Positions 48,877-60,931 of a stretch of DNA of 64,000 bases are shown piece after piece; the first letter of the stretch is position 1; every line of letters begins with the position of its first letter. This stretch comes from Volvox africanus (taxonomy: Eukaryota > Chlorophyta > Chlorophyceae > Chlamydomonadales > Volvocaceae): positions 1,302,001 to 1,366,000 of the forward strand of contig BSDZ01000017.1 of assembly GCA_030268105.1 (NCBI GenBank), in the 5' to 3' direction. The position numbers and the translations under genes were made by a program. The notes under the pieces were generated by a model that did no database searches, was not told the DNA's origin, and worked only from the letters and a program-made list of their open reading frames with translations.

Positions 48877-49966
48877 GGAAACTCAGCAAACCAAAATTCG
48901 TTTACTCGACCGCTCTCAAGTTAAGTTATGTTAAGTTACGCAAACTTCTTTTGCCTCCGATGCCGTTGGAAAGGTAAATCCATTAAAACAAAGTTAGTAC
49001 CCTGCAGTGCTCATAGCATCATAGAGCTAATAACGGGTCGTACTGACTACAGCTCGACAGGATGACAGCTTCTTTTAAAGCTTGGCGACGAAGAAGTCAG
49101 GCTTTAGAGACATTTTTCTGCAATTCAAAGCAGTGATTGTCAACTGCCGAAAGTGCAAATTTTACATGGTAGACAATCAGCTAAGTACAGTTACAATATT
49201 AGTTAGCTGAGGACAGTTACATTATTCGGGGTAGAACTTTCCAACCTGAAATGAAACATCCTTTGTCATATCGAGTCTCGCAAGGAAGAAACATTTACAC
49301 ATTGTGTACAAGTCGGTAGCTTCGATAATAATGCAAGAGCACAAGACCGTAGCAGTTATCACCAGTAAACAAGTTCCATAATTTTCGGAACCTGTGAGAG
49401 ACAAATGTCCTAAAAAGCGTCACCTTTCAAAAGCGGCCAGCCTTTGGCTGACTAGACATCCAGGAACGGTTGGTCTTTGTCCCTAATTAGTCCGTCGGCG
49501 TCTGACGGCCATGGAGTCTTGGGAACACTTCAACCAAACCGAAATCAGAATCAGCCTATCACCAATATCCCTCATTCGGACCGCGCGGCACGTACGGTGG
49601 ATCGCACGCAAACATGCCATCAGCACAACCAAACACCCATCCCCAATATCACAGCACGCCAAGTCAAAAATGAATCCTCACAACTCCCTCCCTTCCAGAC
49701 GCAGGCTCCTTTCTATAACCTTTAATAATTTCTGTGTCAATCGCAGAAACAATCTGAAGCGATGCAGCGGAGCACCGTGTAATTGGTGTTGTATGAATGT
49801 GTTACTACACAGAACAGCGCACGACCTCTCCGTCATTTAACCTGACGCCGAATCCCCGAGCAATTCGATAGGAAATATCGGTTGGTTAGCTGGTCGGTAA
49901 GTAGCCCCTTTGGCTCTCAGAAACCGCGATACTTCACGTTTATTGCAAGAAAACTAGACGATGACT
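48877..49966. other. Spacer between SurE and the SET-domain locus, no gene recognised
   Basis: This is the upstream flank of SurE. The plus-strand frames at 49477-49840 are polar and lack motifs. Confidence 0.45.
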
Positions 49967-52043
49967 TCAAGTCGACGTTCCGCTGCTAAACGCCCCTCCT
50001 GCTTCCACATGCACCCATTCAAGTACTGAACGGCGTTGCAGTTGTGGCTCGTGCCAGTAATAAAGCCCATCAGCGCCTTGGCAACACGCGAAATCGTAAA
50101 TCGATCCAGGCAGCTCTCCATTTTCGATAACGAAATACGCTCTGTATCGCCCTCCGCCCTTAAGGCCCAAGTACCACGGCAAGCCACTGGCGGATTGCTC
50201 GCTCGCCTGGTGCCGCCAAGCTAAGTATTCACACCTTGGAATAGTACACACGCTCAGCACTCGCGCTCTTAACTGTCTTCAAACCCTAATAGCACAAACA
50301 CGAAATAGTACGTTACACCCTTTTGTCACATATACACATACAAGCACGCAAACACATAGGCAGACAGACAGACAGACAGACACACGCACGCTCTGTCCTC
50401 CCAAAGGCTATTTATTGCGAATTTCCTCCCGTGGCGTTGCCAAGCTGAGCCACGGAAGGAAACAAATGCACATACACACATGCGCATTGCTGTTCATACT
50501 CTACCAGCCCTGCGTTCGCTTCGCACGGTTACCCTCCACGGTGCCCCGGCTGTTGGGGTAGCAGCTCGGGGGGCACAAACCCTAGGTCGAGGAAGGTGGT
50601 CAGTGGGTCCGATTTCACCGCAATGTAGAAAATATATATTTTCTCCCCCGCTGCTGCCAGCATATGCCAACGCTTACAGGAGCTGCTGTCGCTGGTGCTG
50701 GTGCTACTGATAGCTATAAAAGCGTATGATACGCCATCACGCTCGTCCACGAAGCCGCTGGGGTGCGGAGCGCCGTGACGGTGGTTGCATAGGCCTATGT
50801 AGGGTGCCAACGCAATGTCGGGGTCATCCTCGAAGGAGCGAAAGCGCATGTGCAGGCCAGGAGGGACACTGTTTTAAGAAGCTCAGGGCAGAAAACACGG
50901 CTGTTTCCCCGTAGCCATCCGCGTGACATGACCACATGTTGGCGTATTGCATGGCAACCTGGTGTCTGTAACATACGAGCGTGCATATTTGGATACTTGT
51001 GTTCATATTCGCGCACGCGTGTGTTGATGTGTGTGGTTTGAGGAAGGGGACTAGGGCGAAAATAACGCGCGAGAAGGTTAGGGAGGGCTTAGAGAGTTAT
51101 CGGCTAGCAGATGCCCATTTAGCTGGATGGCGCAGCTGGGGGACAAGACCGAACCGCTGAAGGGAAAGCAGCGGGAAAGCCAGAAGTCAAAAGCTCTTCG
51201 CCGCTATAAAATACAATGGCGGGACGACAACATGTTTACAGCGGCCTGGGTGACACCCGCCGCCGCCGCCGCTGCGGTGTTCCAGACCCTTCTCATGCAG
51301 AACCTGCGTGGCCACAGTGCTGCTGCGGACTTTCAGGGACTCCCCCAGTGGGACGACACAGGTGCTGAGGCCGAGTGTCTAAAACCATTGAAAATCTTCG
51401 TACTCTGTGAGCCACCTGAACTATGAGGAACCACTGGCGCATTCCTATCCCAAAAAGAAAGCTCCAAACCAGCGGGACCCGCGGCCAGAACGGCCAGACG
51501 GTTTACCTGAGCTTGAGAAGGGAAGCAGTGGGCCTGAAAGGCAAAACCGACAACAACCCATGAGTCTGCGCGGACGTACCTGGTCCAGGGCCCACACGAC
51601 GTCCTCCACCGACAGCCGGGCGAACAAATGTTTGCGGTATCGTTTCACGGCATGCTCTGCGCGTTGGTACACGCTGCTGCATGACTCAAGTCCTCTGCAC
51701 CGGGGCCCAAAGCCGCGAATATTTTTTGGGGGTCGTCATTGCACAAGGCCCACGCGCTGAGGGAAGGCTGCGGATGTACGGCGCCCAGAAGGAGTCCTCG
51801 CCGCGACGTTGCTCCATGGCTAGGAGCACGGCGAGCTCTATTCCAAAAGGAAAGGCCAACGCGCTTTAACTCCAGGGATTGCAACAACTTTCGAGCGTTG
51901 TCCGTCGTCATGTAATGACTCTCCGGTACAAGGATGAGAGGGACGGCTTGAGCGAGCTCGGTAGGCAGGAATGCTGTAGTAAAGATTCCGCGGCAACCGC
52001 AAGGAGTGGTTTCGACAAGGCGCGGGGTTTTCCCAGAGCTCCG
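49967..52043 (-). pseudogene. SET-domain (Rubisco LSMT-like) protein with broken frames
   Basis: The first segment (52043-51580) reads GCRGIFTTAFLPTEL and PLILVPESHY, as at the start of plant-type SET proteins. It changes frame to IELAVLLAMEQRRGEDSFWA with PYIRSLP, changes again to WALCNDDPQKIFAALGPG, and again to VYQRAEHAVKRYRKHLFARL, ending ALDQ before a GTACGT donor. The next exon (50529-50849) has the SET core GLCNH, AAAGEKIYIFY and the LSMT-like SDPLTTFLDLGFVP. A C-terminal piece (49967 to about 50250) ends the protein. Such enzymes methylate lysines of Rubisco, aldolase or other substrates; the substrate here is unknown. Three frame changes in one exon, next to intact neighbours, suggest decay, but assembly indels would look the same. 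Confidence 0.6.
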
Positions 52044-52546
52044 CTAAGAATCCGAATCCACGATCGTAACGACCGCAGGCAGGGGGACTTCGACATCAGC
52101 CGTGTCCTGAACAGCCTCGCACAAGACCTCCCAAATTGCTGACCTTGGTTGCAGCCGTTCAAGTTTCCGTGCATAAGTGATGCGGTGTGGATGTCCGCGC
52201 AAAGGCTATGCGCAAGGAAAAGCCGCTCGTGGAACTATGCTTTCAGATGTGGCAGTGCCAAGGTCTAGTACCAATAAAACAGCTAGTTGGCTCTAGTTGT
52301 ATAAATTTTAGCAAATGAGGGCCCTTTGGCAAACAGCTAGGTGAGGGTGAGTAAAGACTTGTACGGTATCATCTCTAAACCTGTGCTTGCACAAATTTGC
52401 ACACATTTATCTGTATCATTGAAGTACGAGAAGTTTGTGTAGGATACTGGCATAGTAACCAGGCATATCCACCTGTAGGTCTTGTAGGAGCTAACTTCAA
52501 GGTTAAATGCCCGCTTAATCGTATATTCTTATTGATCAAGCTCGAA
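52044..52546. other. Divergent spacer between the SET locus and shikimate kinase
   Basis: Upstream exons of the SET gene may lie here on the minus strand (a frame with AIWEVLCEAVQDTADVEVPL near 52060-52140 looks coding). The shikimate kinase promoter must lie here too. Nothing else is seen. Confidence 0.35.
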
Positions 52547-54708
52547 ATGGCATCATTAAATCTCATCCAAAGGCCCAAAGGCGTTACCCCAGCTTCACGC
52601 AATGCGCAAGTGCACGCCGCCCACCTGCGCCCAGTGATCAGTCGGCACGCACCTTTCACCGCGGCGTCATGGACTAAGTCACACGCGGCTAGTAGTCATA
52701 ATCGCCTTTGGGCTCGCCGTGCGGAGCTTTCGCGGTCTGTGCAAGCGTGCGGTGCTGAGGTGGACGATGGCCGAACGCCCGGGCACCCCTATCCATGGGA
52801 GGAGGACTATGACCTGCTGAGTGACAAGGTCAAGGAAGTTACGGACGAACTCTCAAAGGATCTCCGAGGCTGTAACATCTGGCTGGTGAGCTGTGTTCCT
52901 CACCAATTCCACCGGGGGGCTGGAGGGCCGGGTGCGTCCCTCGGGTGTGGAGGTCGCGGCTGAAGGGCCACGTGTGCCTCTCAGGTTGTGTCCCGCAGTT
53001 CTGCCCTCGGACAGCCATTTGGGCAAATGGCATTGTTTGCATGATTGTTTCGTGTTGGGTCGTCATTCGTACTGGATGGGGACTGAAGGCGTCCGTGTAG
53101 ACCGCACGACTGGCTGTTGTTTCAGTGCGCCTGGGGTTCTTTCAAAACGGGCATTCTGTTCACTTGGGTCTGCATTCGGACTAGATCCACACGGTCAGGA
53201 CTCAGATTCCGTCCAAGTGCGGCTAAGGAGTAACTGCGAACCGAGATATCCTCTGAGGGGAGAGTATGTAGTGAGGAGCAGAGGCCTAAACGCCCCTAAC
53301 TTTCTCCCAACAACTTTTTCCTAGTTACAGTACATTCAATACGGCAAAGGAACGTTAATTCCGGCTCACCGAGGCTGATACGATGCGCCACCAGCCCAAC
53401 GTTTGCCTTCTTGGCAAATGATTCAACTTGCGGGGTCAGGAACGGCGTGTCTCATCGCCCTCACACTTTCTCAACAGAGATTCTAAATTCTTGTTTATAC
53501 CGGGGGGGTTGACGTTTTTCTTTCTTCTCCACCAGTCCTCTTTTCCAGGATTGCCGCGTCCCTTATCCCGCAGCTGTCCATCATCCGGACGCCAGCTGCT
53601 TATCTCACACGCGCGCGGGTCTGTTGCCCTCCCCCCCTTAAACCCTTTCATCAACGCTTTCTTGGGAGCAGGTGGGCATGATGGGCAGCGGCAAGAGTAC
53701 GGTTGGTAAGATGCTGGCCAATACGCTCAAGTACGCGTTCTTCGACACGGACTCGGTCATCGAGTTGGCGCACGACAAAAAACCCGTTAGCCAGATCTTT
53801 GCGGAGGAGGGTCAGGACTACTTCCGCAACTGCGAGTCACAGGTGGGGGACACACGTGCTGTGTGCGTACCAGCGCTCACTTTGCGCTCTTTCAAGGTCA
53901 AATACGTCCATGCATGCGCACGCATGTCCAGATGTAGACAGCGCTTCTCTCATACGTACGTATTGTTGTGTGTCCTGGGGAAGGAAGGACGAGTTTTGTC
54001 ATATTGCCTCCTACCTAATCCTTCACCTTGGCGCTATTCCTTCTCCTTTCGTATCGTAATACACTTCCATATTCTGCCTAGCCCTTGTTTAATGGTGGGA
54101 GGTCCACCTCTGTTGCTCTTCACATTCACACGGCCCCTCTATCGAACCTCTGTTGGTCCTCCGAATCTCCGCAGATCATCAAGGAGCTCTCCCCTTACCG
54201 CAACCTGGTCATCGCCACCGGTGGGGGTGCTGTACTCCGCCCAGAGAATTGGGGCTATATGCACATAGGGATCGTCTGCTGGCTTAACGGCGATATCGAC
54301 CTGCTCGCTCGCCGTGTCGCTCGTGATGGCATTGAGAAGCGGCCACTCCTGGCAGCTGACGCACCGGAAGGGGCTGATGTGCAGGTGGTTGCACGAGAGA
54401 AGCTGGGTAGCTTGTTGGAGCAACGGCGGCGGTACTACGAGAACGCGGACGTTGTAGTGACGCTGGAAGGATACGGCAAGGATATGGAGAATGGCGCCCC
54501 GACCCCGGCGGTGATGTACCGGCTTCTCACGGCGGTCAATGAGAAGGTGCAGGCGAAGAAGCGCGAACAAGCAGAGCGGATGAACTTCCGTATTGAGGGC
54601 GCGGAGCAGCTGCGGAACATGCGGACATTGGAGAGCCCCGCGGCGGCGGCGTCAGCAGCAGCAGCGGCACAGGGTGAGGGTGAGGGGGCCCAGCCGCCAT
54701 CGCCATAG
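52547..54708 (+). CDS. Shikimate kinase, plastid type, complete, 347 aa
   Basis: Three exons (52547-52885, 53672-53842, 54175-54708) join in phase 0. The enzyme phosphorylates shikimate at O3 in aromatic amino-acid synthesis, in the plastid of algae and plants. Exon 1 is an Ala/Ser/Arg-rich transit peptide followed by WEEDYDLLSDKVKEVTDEL. Exon 2 has Walker A GMMGSGKST, the shikimate-binding FFDTDSVIE and YFRNCE. Exon 3 has the ATGGGAV loop, ENW, the lid EKRPLL and the nucleotide-side LLEQRRRYYENADVVV. An alanine- and glutamate-rich tail of about 50 residues ends the protein. The ATG at 52547 is chosen because it begins the transit-like sequence; an in-frame open stretch upstream has no better start. 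Confidence 0.95.
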
Positions 54709-55383
54709 GCGTGATGACGAGAACAGGCAGCAGAAGATCTGCTAGTCTGGAATGTGGAGGATGTAGGTGCGTTAATGAGAGCCTTTTGGCATCGAACTTG
54801 TCGGTTGCTGTGGGCCCTCTTACGGAATCACCACTTAAGCAACGATTGGATTGCTTTTGGTGCTTTGGGGACAGCTCCGTTAGTGGGTGCTAGAATTGGT
54901 ACAGGATGGAACTCGGATTCACAATCCAGGATTTGGGTCAGGAGGTTTGATTTTGCTACCTGACAGAGGACCGCCTTCGTTGTCGGCGGCAGTTAATGCA
55001 ATTAAGCAGTTATTGGTGTTGTGGAAATTCGGGGCCTTGCTCGGCAGGGATGCTGTCGTGGGAGAGGAGGTTTCGGATCCTGGAGGTCAGGATTCGGAGC
55101 TGTCCTCCATAGAGCTGACCTCATAGCAGGTGCGGCTGGCGGCTCCCCCATAGCCTCGGGGCCTTGCGGAGGCGGGAATGCTGGTTTGCCAAGAACGAAG
55201 CTGCGAGGAGCACACGAACGGCGCAGGACTAACGTCGGCTTGGTTGCGGTGGACCGGTCAGGCATGTGGAAGGGGACTTGCTTCTCGTGAGGTAGTCCTA
55301 ACCCTTATGGCCATGCTTCTAATGGTGACGAAACAGACTGATCAACATATCGGGAATGGATTTACTCAGTATGGTACATGTAA
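54709..55383 (+). other. Probable 3' UTR of shikimate kinase
   Basis: Short open frames exist but none has motifs. TGTAA at 55379-55383 is a candidate poly(A) signal about 670 nt after the stop. Confidence 0.5.
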
Positions 55384-56916
55384 GGGCTGATGGGACCAAG
55401 TTTTCTGGGCAGTTATGACTTGAAGCGCTGTGGCTGAGGCGTTGGTTAGTTGGCCCAATAGGCCTGGATTTATGGCATTTGGTGGTGACACATTCTGGAC
55501 GCAGTGCTTATGCCGATGGCTACTGCTGTGGACTGGCGGGATATCGGTATATAGAGGCAGTTCCTAGGCAGATGATTCCGGTGGAATGTGCAGCACGTGT
55601 GAAAATGTTTTCACAATGACCCTGTTTTGATCAAAATTTGTCAAGATTTGTTAAAGCTCTGCCTGTCTAAGGCGCAACATCGGGAGCTTCATCCCGAGTG
55701 ATCATCATAAGCTCGTCTGTATTGCCAAGTTCCTACTTCGTCCGTTCCCATCGAAAAGCAGAAATCACCTTCCTGATATTATACGCCGGACGTTAGAACG
55801 TCCATTTGGATTAGCTAATCCAGCAAACCATGGCAAATGCAGTGTAAAATTGGAACATGTAGGTGTGAGCCTTGGAAAGCCTTACGCGTAAAGGGGTTGC
55901 GAGTTGAGAGATCCCCGCACAAACCAAAGACGGCTCACAGAACGGGACAAAGTGGGGCGGGTAAGTCATGAACCGCGCTCATCATAGCTACTCAACGACG
56001 GGTAAGGTTGGAGTCGGCTGTGTGTTTGTGTGCTGTGAAGGTGTGTATGCGTGTGCACTGGCTGAAGGTTAAAGACACCTTTATGTCAGATACATGTTCC
56101 GTGATGTATGTATTCCTGTGTCTTATTTATGTGCGTGTTTTGTGTATGCGCGTGCGTATATGCCTGCTTAGACCAAGGGAGGCAGAAGGGCCAGGGATGG
56201 TGCTGTGGCAACAAGAAAGTTGGTCGCTGAGGGCTCAGGGGGGGAAGCTGTGTCAACCAACAAGCTACATGTGACTGGCTGACGGGTATAGCATTAACTT
56301 GCTGATAGGCATGTCTGTATCTAAAGAGTCGTGGCTTACAGGTTTGGGGTCTCTTTGATGCCATCAAGGACACAAATACCATGGCGGCTATGAGTCTCTA
56401 TGTACGGAAACATAGTTCAGGTGTCCATAGTCAGGACAACATCATGATGTGGCTGTTTGGGGAGGCTTCTTGGCTTCTGGCTCTGCTTTTATGCCTGCTC
56501 CTCATCCGTGCCTAGTCGTCACTCGCGGGAAAAGACTGACTTCGGCTCGACCACCTCCGCCACCTGGGACGAAGTAGGTTCGTTAACCACCACAGGCCTT
56601 AACCAGAAACTCCTAACCGTCTGCTCGTACGGCCCGTTAGCACTGCTCTGCATCAAAGAATACGTAGGACTTACGGCAATGTGAGACGACATCAGCGGTG
56701 TTGTTTACACTAGCTGGACAACAGCAGTGTATAAAAAAAGAAGTGCACTTGATGTCCCCGCTTGGATAGGGCCACCATGCCCATACATCCCCACCCCCTC
56801 ACGCACTCACACACCACCACGAAACCCTAAGACCACCAGGTCAGGCGGGGCACTTGCGGCTCTTGGTTGATCCACCTCAACGCCTCTGTTCACATCATGG
56901 CCACTTGCCGTGGGGC
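55384..56916. other. Stretch without a recognised gene
   Basis: A minus-strand frame near 56530-56660 (containing FWLRPVVVNEPTSSQVAEVV) looks coding-like and may belong to the locus at 56917-58300. The rest is GT-rich low-complexity DNA without motifs. Confidence 0.35.
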
Positions 56917-58300
56917 TCATAGCTCCGGAACCGCACAAACACTGAAGAAAGGCACTCCGAGACAGGCACATTCACCTATGATGGGCCTACCGTCGGATGG
57001 CTGCAGATCAACAAACGAAGGGCAGGTGGCAAAACGCTCAACAGCACGGCATGATATGCCCTCTTTTTTCACATGCGTGGCCTCGCAAAGCTTCATCTCT
57101 GGGTTACGGGACGACGGGTACTTGTGCATATGTAACGTATGTTATGTACTACATTTACCAACACCCTTTTTATCCAAATTCCGGCAGCAGTGGTAGTCCC
57201 ATGTTTCTCCTGACGGTCCGTTCCTGGCTTTGAAAGATTGCAGCTGCAAATCCCCACTATCAACCTGAACTACGCACGGGAACTTCAAGCCACAAAACAG
57301 TATCTCAATCACGGTAAGACTGCCTGTGGCTTTGTCCATGAGGAGTGGCTGCAGCACGGGCACTCCCAGGCAGATCTCTGACATGAACTGCCGACCATCT
57401 TTAAGCCAACGCATGTCAGACTGCATCGACAGCAGTGGGACCTCCCCGACTGCGTAGGCTGGCACCAGGTCCGCCGCCCTCGGGGTGCTCGTGCCGGTAC
57501 TGGGGCTCGTCAGTGGCCACATTCATTCCACCGTGCTTGTCCAGCCTGCGGATCGATGGAAACAAGGAATGTTACGCACGCAAGCAATCAACCAAAAGAG
57601 TTCGCAACACGGTTCAAATAGCGACGAAGGGCGCATGCCCTGCTGGCCAACCAAAAGAGGGGTGCAACGATATATTGCTAAATTGCACGAAAACATCGGC
57701 TGGTAATAAGAAGCTAATAATAATTAAGTAATGTTTGTTCACTTACTGGCGGTGACGAACCGTCCGGAACAGGAAGAGAGTCGGGTAGCTGCCGAAATCG
57801 TGGCAGTTCTTGGAGAGGCTGCCATCGAGAAGCCCCTGAAGAAGTCTAAAAAGCAAATTGCCAATCAGCGCCAGGGCTGCCTCATCACAACCGTGACTAG
57901 GTCAAGTCACGTATGAGACATTCATCCACCAGCGCCAAGAGCACGGTGCGGCAGACAGAAGACAGAACTGGGCCACTTGCGTGCGAACAGACGCCCGAAG
58001 TGGACTCAACAGACAGACGCAACAATAGAGGAAGGCATAGATAGATGTAGGCAAATGTAGGTAGATTATTGCACGCGTTGCCCCATCAGCACCCAATAAC
58101 TACATAACCGTACAAACCACATCACAATAAACCCGGGCCCCACCCATCACATACCTCGGAAGGAGCCGCATGGCTTTATTTCCCATGGTGCCACTTCGAA
58201 GTGTACTCGCGGAGCAAGCGCTCGTTCAGAGGAACGAGCGCAGGCGCCAGCTGCGTGACCAGCTCCTCGTTAAGGTATGCAGAGAGTCGTGTGCTTGAGG
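56917..58300 (-). CDS. Putative multi-exon gene of unknown function, weakly supported
   Basis: Several minus-strand segments look like exons by composition and splice signals. One near 58160-58290 reads AYLNEELVTQLAPALVPLNE and LLREYTSKWHH, then a TAA unless one base is lost. One near 57760-57835 lies between a TTCAG acceptor and a GTAAGT donor. One at about 57260-57545 starts after CCGCAG, and the last (56917 to about 57080) ends in TGA after CACLGVPFFSVC. A 126-codon open frame at 57142-57522 is in a competing frame. No family was recognised and the joins are not settled. Confidence 0.25.
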
Positions 58301-59550
58301 TGAAGCCATTTCACCGTATCGGCAGCGCGCCTGATGGCATCGGTGACGACCACCTGGGTGTTACCCCAGGTGTGCGTTCGTTCGTTCAGACTGCCACGGA
58401 CAGGGGAGCGATATCCATATAAGCCTCATCAGGAAGCCCACCTTGATCAAACGCTTGGGGCACAACATCTCCTACTAACTTGTACAAGTTGCTGCGGCTG
58501 GAGTGCTGTCCCTGCAAAGGACCGCAGACCCGGTTAGACAGAGATTAACAACTGTCGATCCCCAGCCGAATGCAGACGAGCGCCAAAACTACCAGAAAAA
58601 CATATTGAATATGACATGATTCGTGATGTCATGAATCCACACGGAATGCGTGACAGTGGCCAGGGTCCTTAATAAAGACAGATGCATGTATTGTCTACCA
58701 AATGACGCACCTCTTACGCGAAATGCGTGATCTGATTGAAGAATAACTGAGAGTCTGAAAATGTGAGGATAGGATGCAATCTAAGCGGGCGTCCTGGAAT
58801 GTCTTGCGGATACTTTCCAAGATGTATGAAAGTAAACAGTTGCAAAAACAGCTTGCGAGTTAAAGTTTTGTTTAGAATATCGATACGATTTGTTTGTTAG
58901 TCGTTTTCATGAATAATACTTTTACTGCACGGGGCTTTGATGAGAAGGCGTTCGTGACGCGCCCCGTGCAGGTACACAGGTGCCCAAGTGCGACCGGAAC
59001 CTTGCAATCTAAGATGTAGCGACCCATGAGCTTTCTGGATTTCCTGGCACTTCGAAACTTGCTTTCATCGTTGCCATACCCATCGTCGGCTTATTAGCAA
59101 TTGACGCCTGATGGAGTCCATGAAATCTTGAGCACCAAGCGTATTTGTCTGCGTAAATCAAGCCGCACTATCACCCCAGGCGTGCAAGCAAGGCACTAGT
59201 TTGAGAATTCTGGGAGTCGTGGGAGTTCTGGGAGTTCTGGTTCCTCTGGAAATGAGGACGCAATGTAGCTTCATATGAAGGAGCCGGCAGAGTTTCCTAC
59301 AATTAGCTTGTAGAATATAACGATCTGATACCCTGATTGGTGGATGGTGGTCCTTGAATGACCGTTTCCCGTTATGATGAAACCAATCCGTTCAAGGTCA
59401 ACAGCGGGCCACGCCGTCGCGGTGAATAAGAATATAATCTTTGTGTGATCATTTTAGGTTTGGCATTCATCTCTATTTCCATTTCATTTAAATTTATTAA
59501 CCCTGTGAATGCATTGTGGAGGCGAAAACTAAAGCCACACAAACAACGCC
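58301..59550. other. Stretch without a recognised gene; 5' flank of the secreted protein gene
   Basis: The plus-strand frames around 58334-58537 are antisense to the uncertain minus-strand locus. A short run of GGGAGT-type repeats lies near 59213-59240. Nothing else was noticed. Confidence 0.4.
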
Positions 59551-60931
59551 ATGAAGATGCTTACCCTTCTCGCAACCTTATTAGCATCAGCAACCATCGT
59601 GCATTCAGCTGAGGTATTATTTTAAATAGTTGAAACCATAAAACCCTAGGGGAAAAGTAAATTAAATACCTTTGGAGTATACAACTTAATCGACCCGAGA
59701 AGAAGCAAACTATTCTTTTGAGTTTACTGCACTCTTAGAATTTCTTTTATTGGCGTGGTGCGGCAAACCTCGCATTCTTCCGTGAAGTCATGCATCGCTC
59801 CTGGCCATCGGAGGCACCTGTCGCAACTTCCCCATACTCGATGAGCAGCATGGCGCATGCACCATGCACATACCTCATCTTCATCATCTGGTGTGTATCC
59901 ACATCGGTCCATTAACAAACCCACATCACCCACTCCCTGTCGTTAACCCGCAGTTCACGGTGAAAGGGGCGCTGCTCGCGGACCGCAATGCCACCGCCGA
60001 CTATTCATGTGCCTGGCCACGTGGGGGACGGAGATGCTGTGGTACACTCCGCACCCCAGGCGTAGCCCACGGCTGGCGCGACGATGAGACTGACCATTGC
60101 TTCCCCGCCTCTGCATCCGACCACATGGTTTGCTGTGTAGACATTCAGGTAACGGCTTTACAGCGGAGAGACATGATGGCAAATAAAATGCTCTCTCTGT
60201 CTCTTACACACACAACACTCACTCACACAAACAAACAAATAAACACACAGACTAAGCCGTGTGTTTCCCTGTGGTTCGTTCCTGTCAGGGCAAGTCGCCC
60301 ACAGTGTAACACCTTAACCAAATACAAACACCCACACAGGTTGATTATGTGACCTATCTGCACCCCCTCTTAATACCGTGTGCTACAAATCTTAGAACGT
60401 GGACAACGAGTTTAACGTGGACGACCCCACTGTCGCTCGCCATAACCCACTCAGTGGCCCCATCCGTCGCAATTCCAACCCGGGCTCATACTCCTGGTAA
60501 GGCCCTGTCCTGTTCAGCTGGAAATTCTGTCTCTGATAAGTCTTGATTGGGGCAGCATGTGGCATGTGTATCCGAGCTTAATATGGGGACGTAAAGTTGT
60601 ATTCTCAACATCAACGGGGGGGGAGCTGGTGAATGGAGATAATGGAGCAGCTCTCGCCAGGCAGTCGTCATTGCGTCCCGTTGCGTTGTGAACTCCCACT
60701 GCGCGACTGGCATCTTAGCATCCGGAAAACGGATGCTAAGTCCTGGACGCAACCGAGCTGTTTGCATCAAAACTTCAACATGCACCCTGTGCAACCGGGC
60801 CCACCAACTACAGCTGATTTACGCCCGTGTCCTGGCTGATGGCCCTCCCCAGGTGCACCTGTTCCGCGACAATATGCGAGAAGCAACTCAAGGGGCGAGT
60901 GGCCTGGATCGGTCGACCGGGTCAGACGTGA
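59551..60931 (+). CDS. Small secreted cysteine-rich protein, 145 aa, family unknown
   Basis: Four exons (59551-59613, 59954-60148, 60396-60496, 60853-60931) join in phase and total 438 nt with stop. Exon 1 is a signal peptide (MKMLTLLATLLASATIVHSA). The mature part, about 125 residues, has nine cysteines: one, a CC in RRCCGT, one in HCFP, a CC in MVCCVD, then WCTCS and IC. Between them lie a polar stretch (NVDNEFNVDD) and PLSGPIRRNSNPGSYSW. Even cysteine spacing and the CC pairs suggest disulphide bonding outside the cell. It is not a galaxin-type repeat. The first exon lies beyond the usual length for ORF scans. Intron 2 contains a fragment of the LTR-like repeat (60281-60312). Confidence 0.7.
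60281..60312 (-). repeat. Short inverted fragment of the putative copia LTR family
   Basis: On the minus strand it reads TGTTACACTGTGGGCGACTT and continues TGCCCTGACAGG, matching the start of the blocks at 11987 and 22197. Confidence 0.6.

Noticed and set aside
51127..51426. 100-codon plus-strand frame opposite the SET locus
   Set aside because: It has reasonable composition but no motif, splice support or family, and it lies within the likely intron of the minus-strand gene.
53436..54570. Minus-strand frames opposite shikimate kinase
   Set aside because: They are antisense to exons whose plus-strand product has all catalytic motifs of the family.
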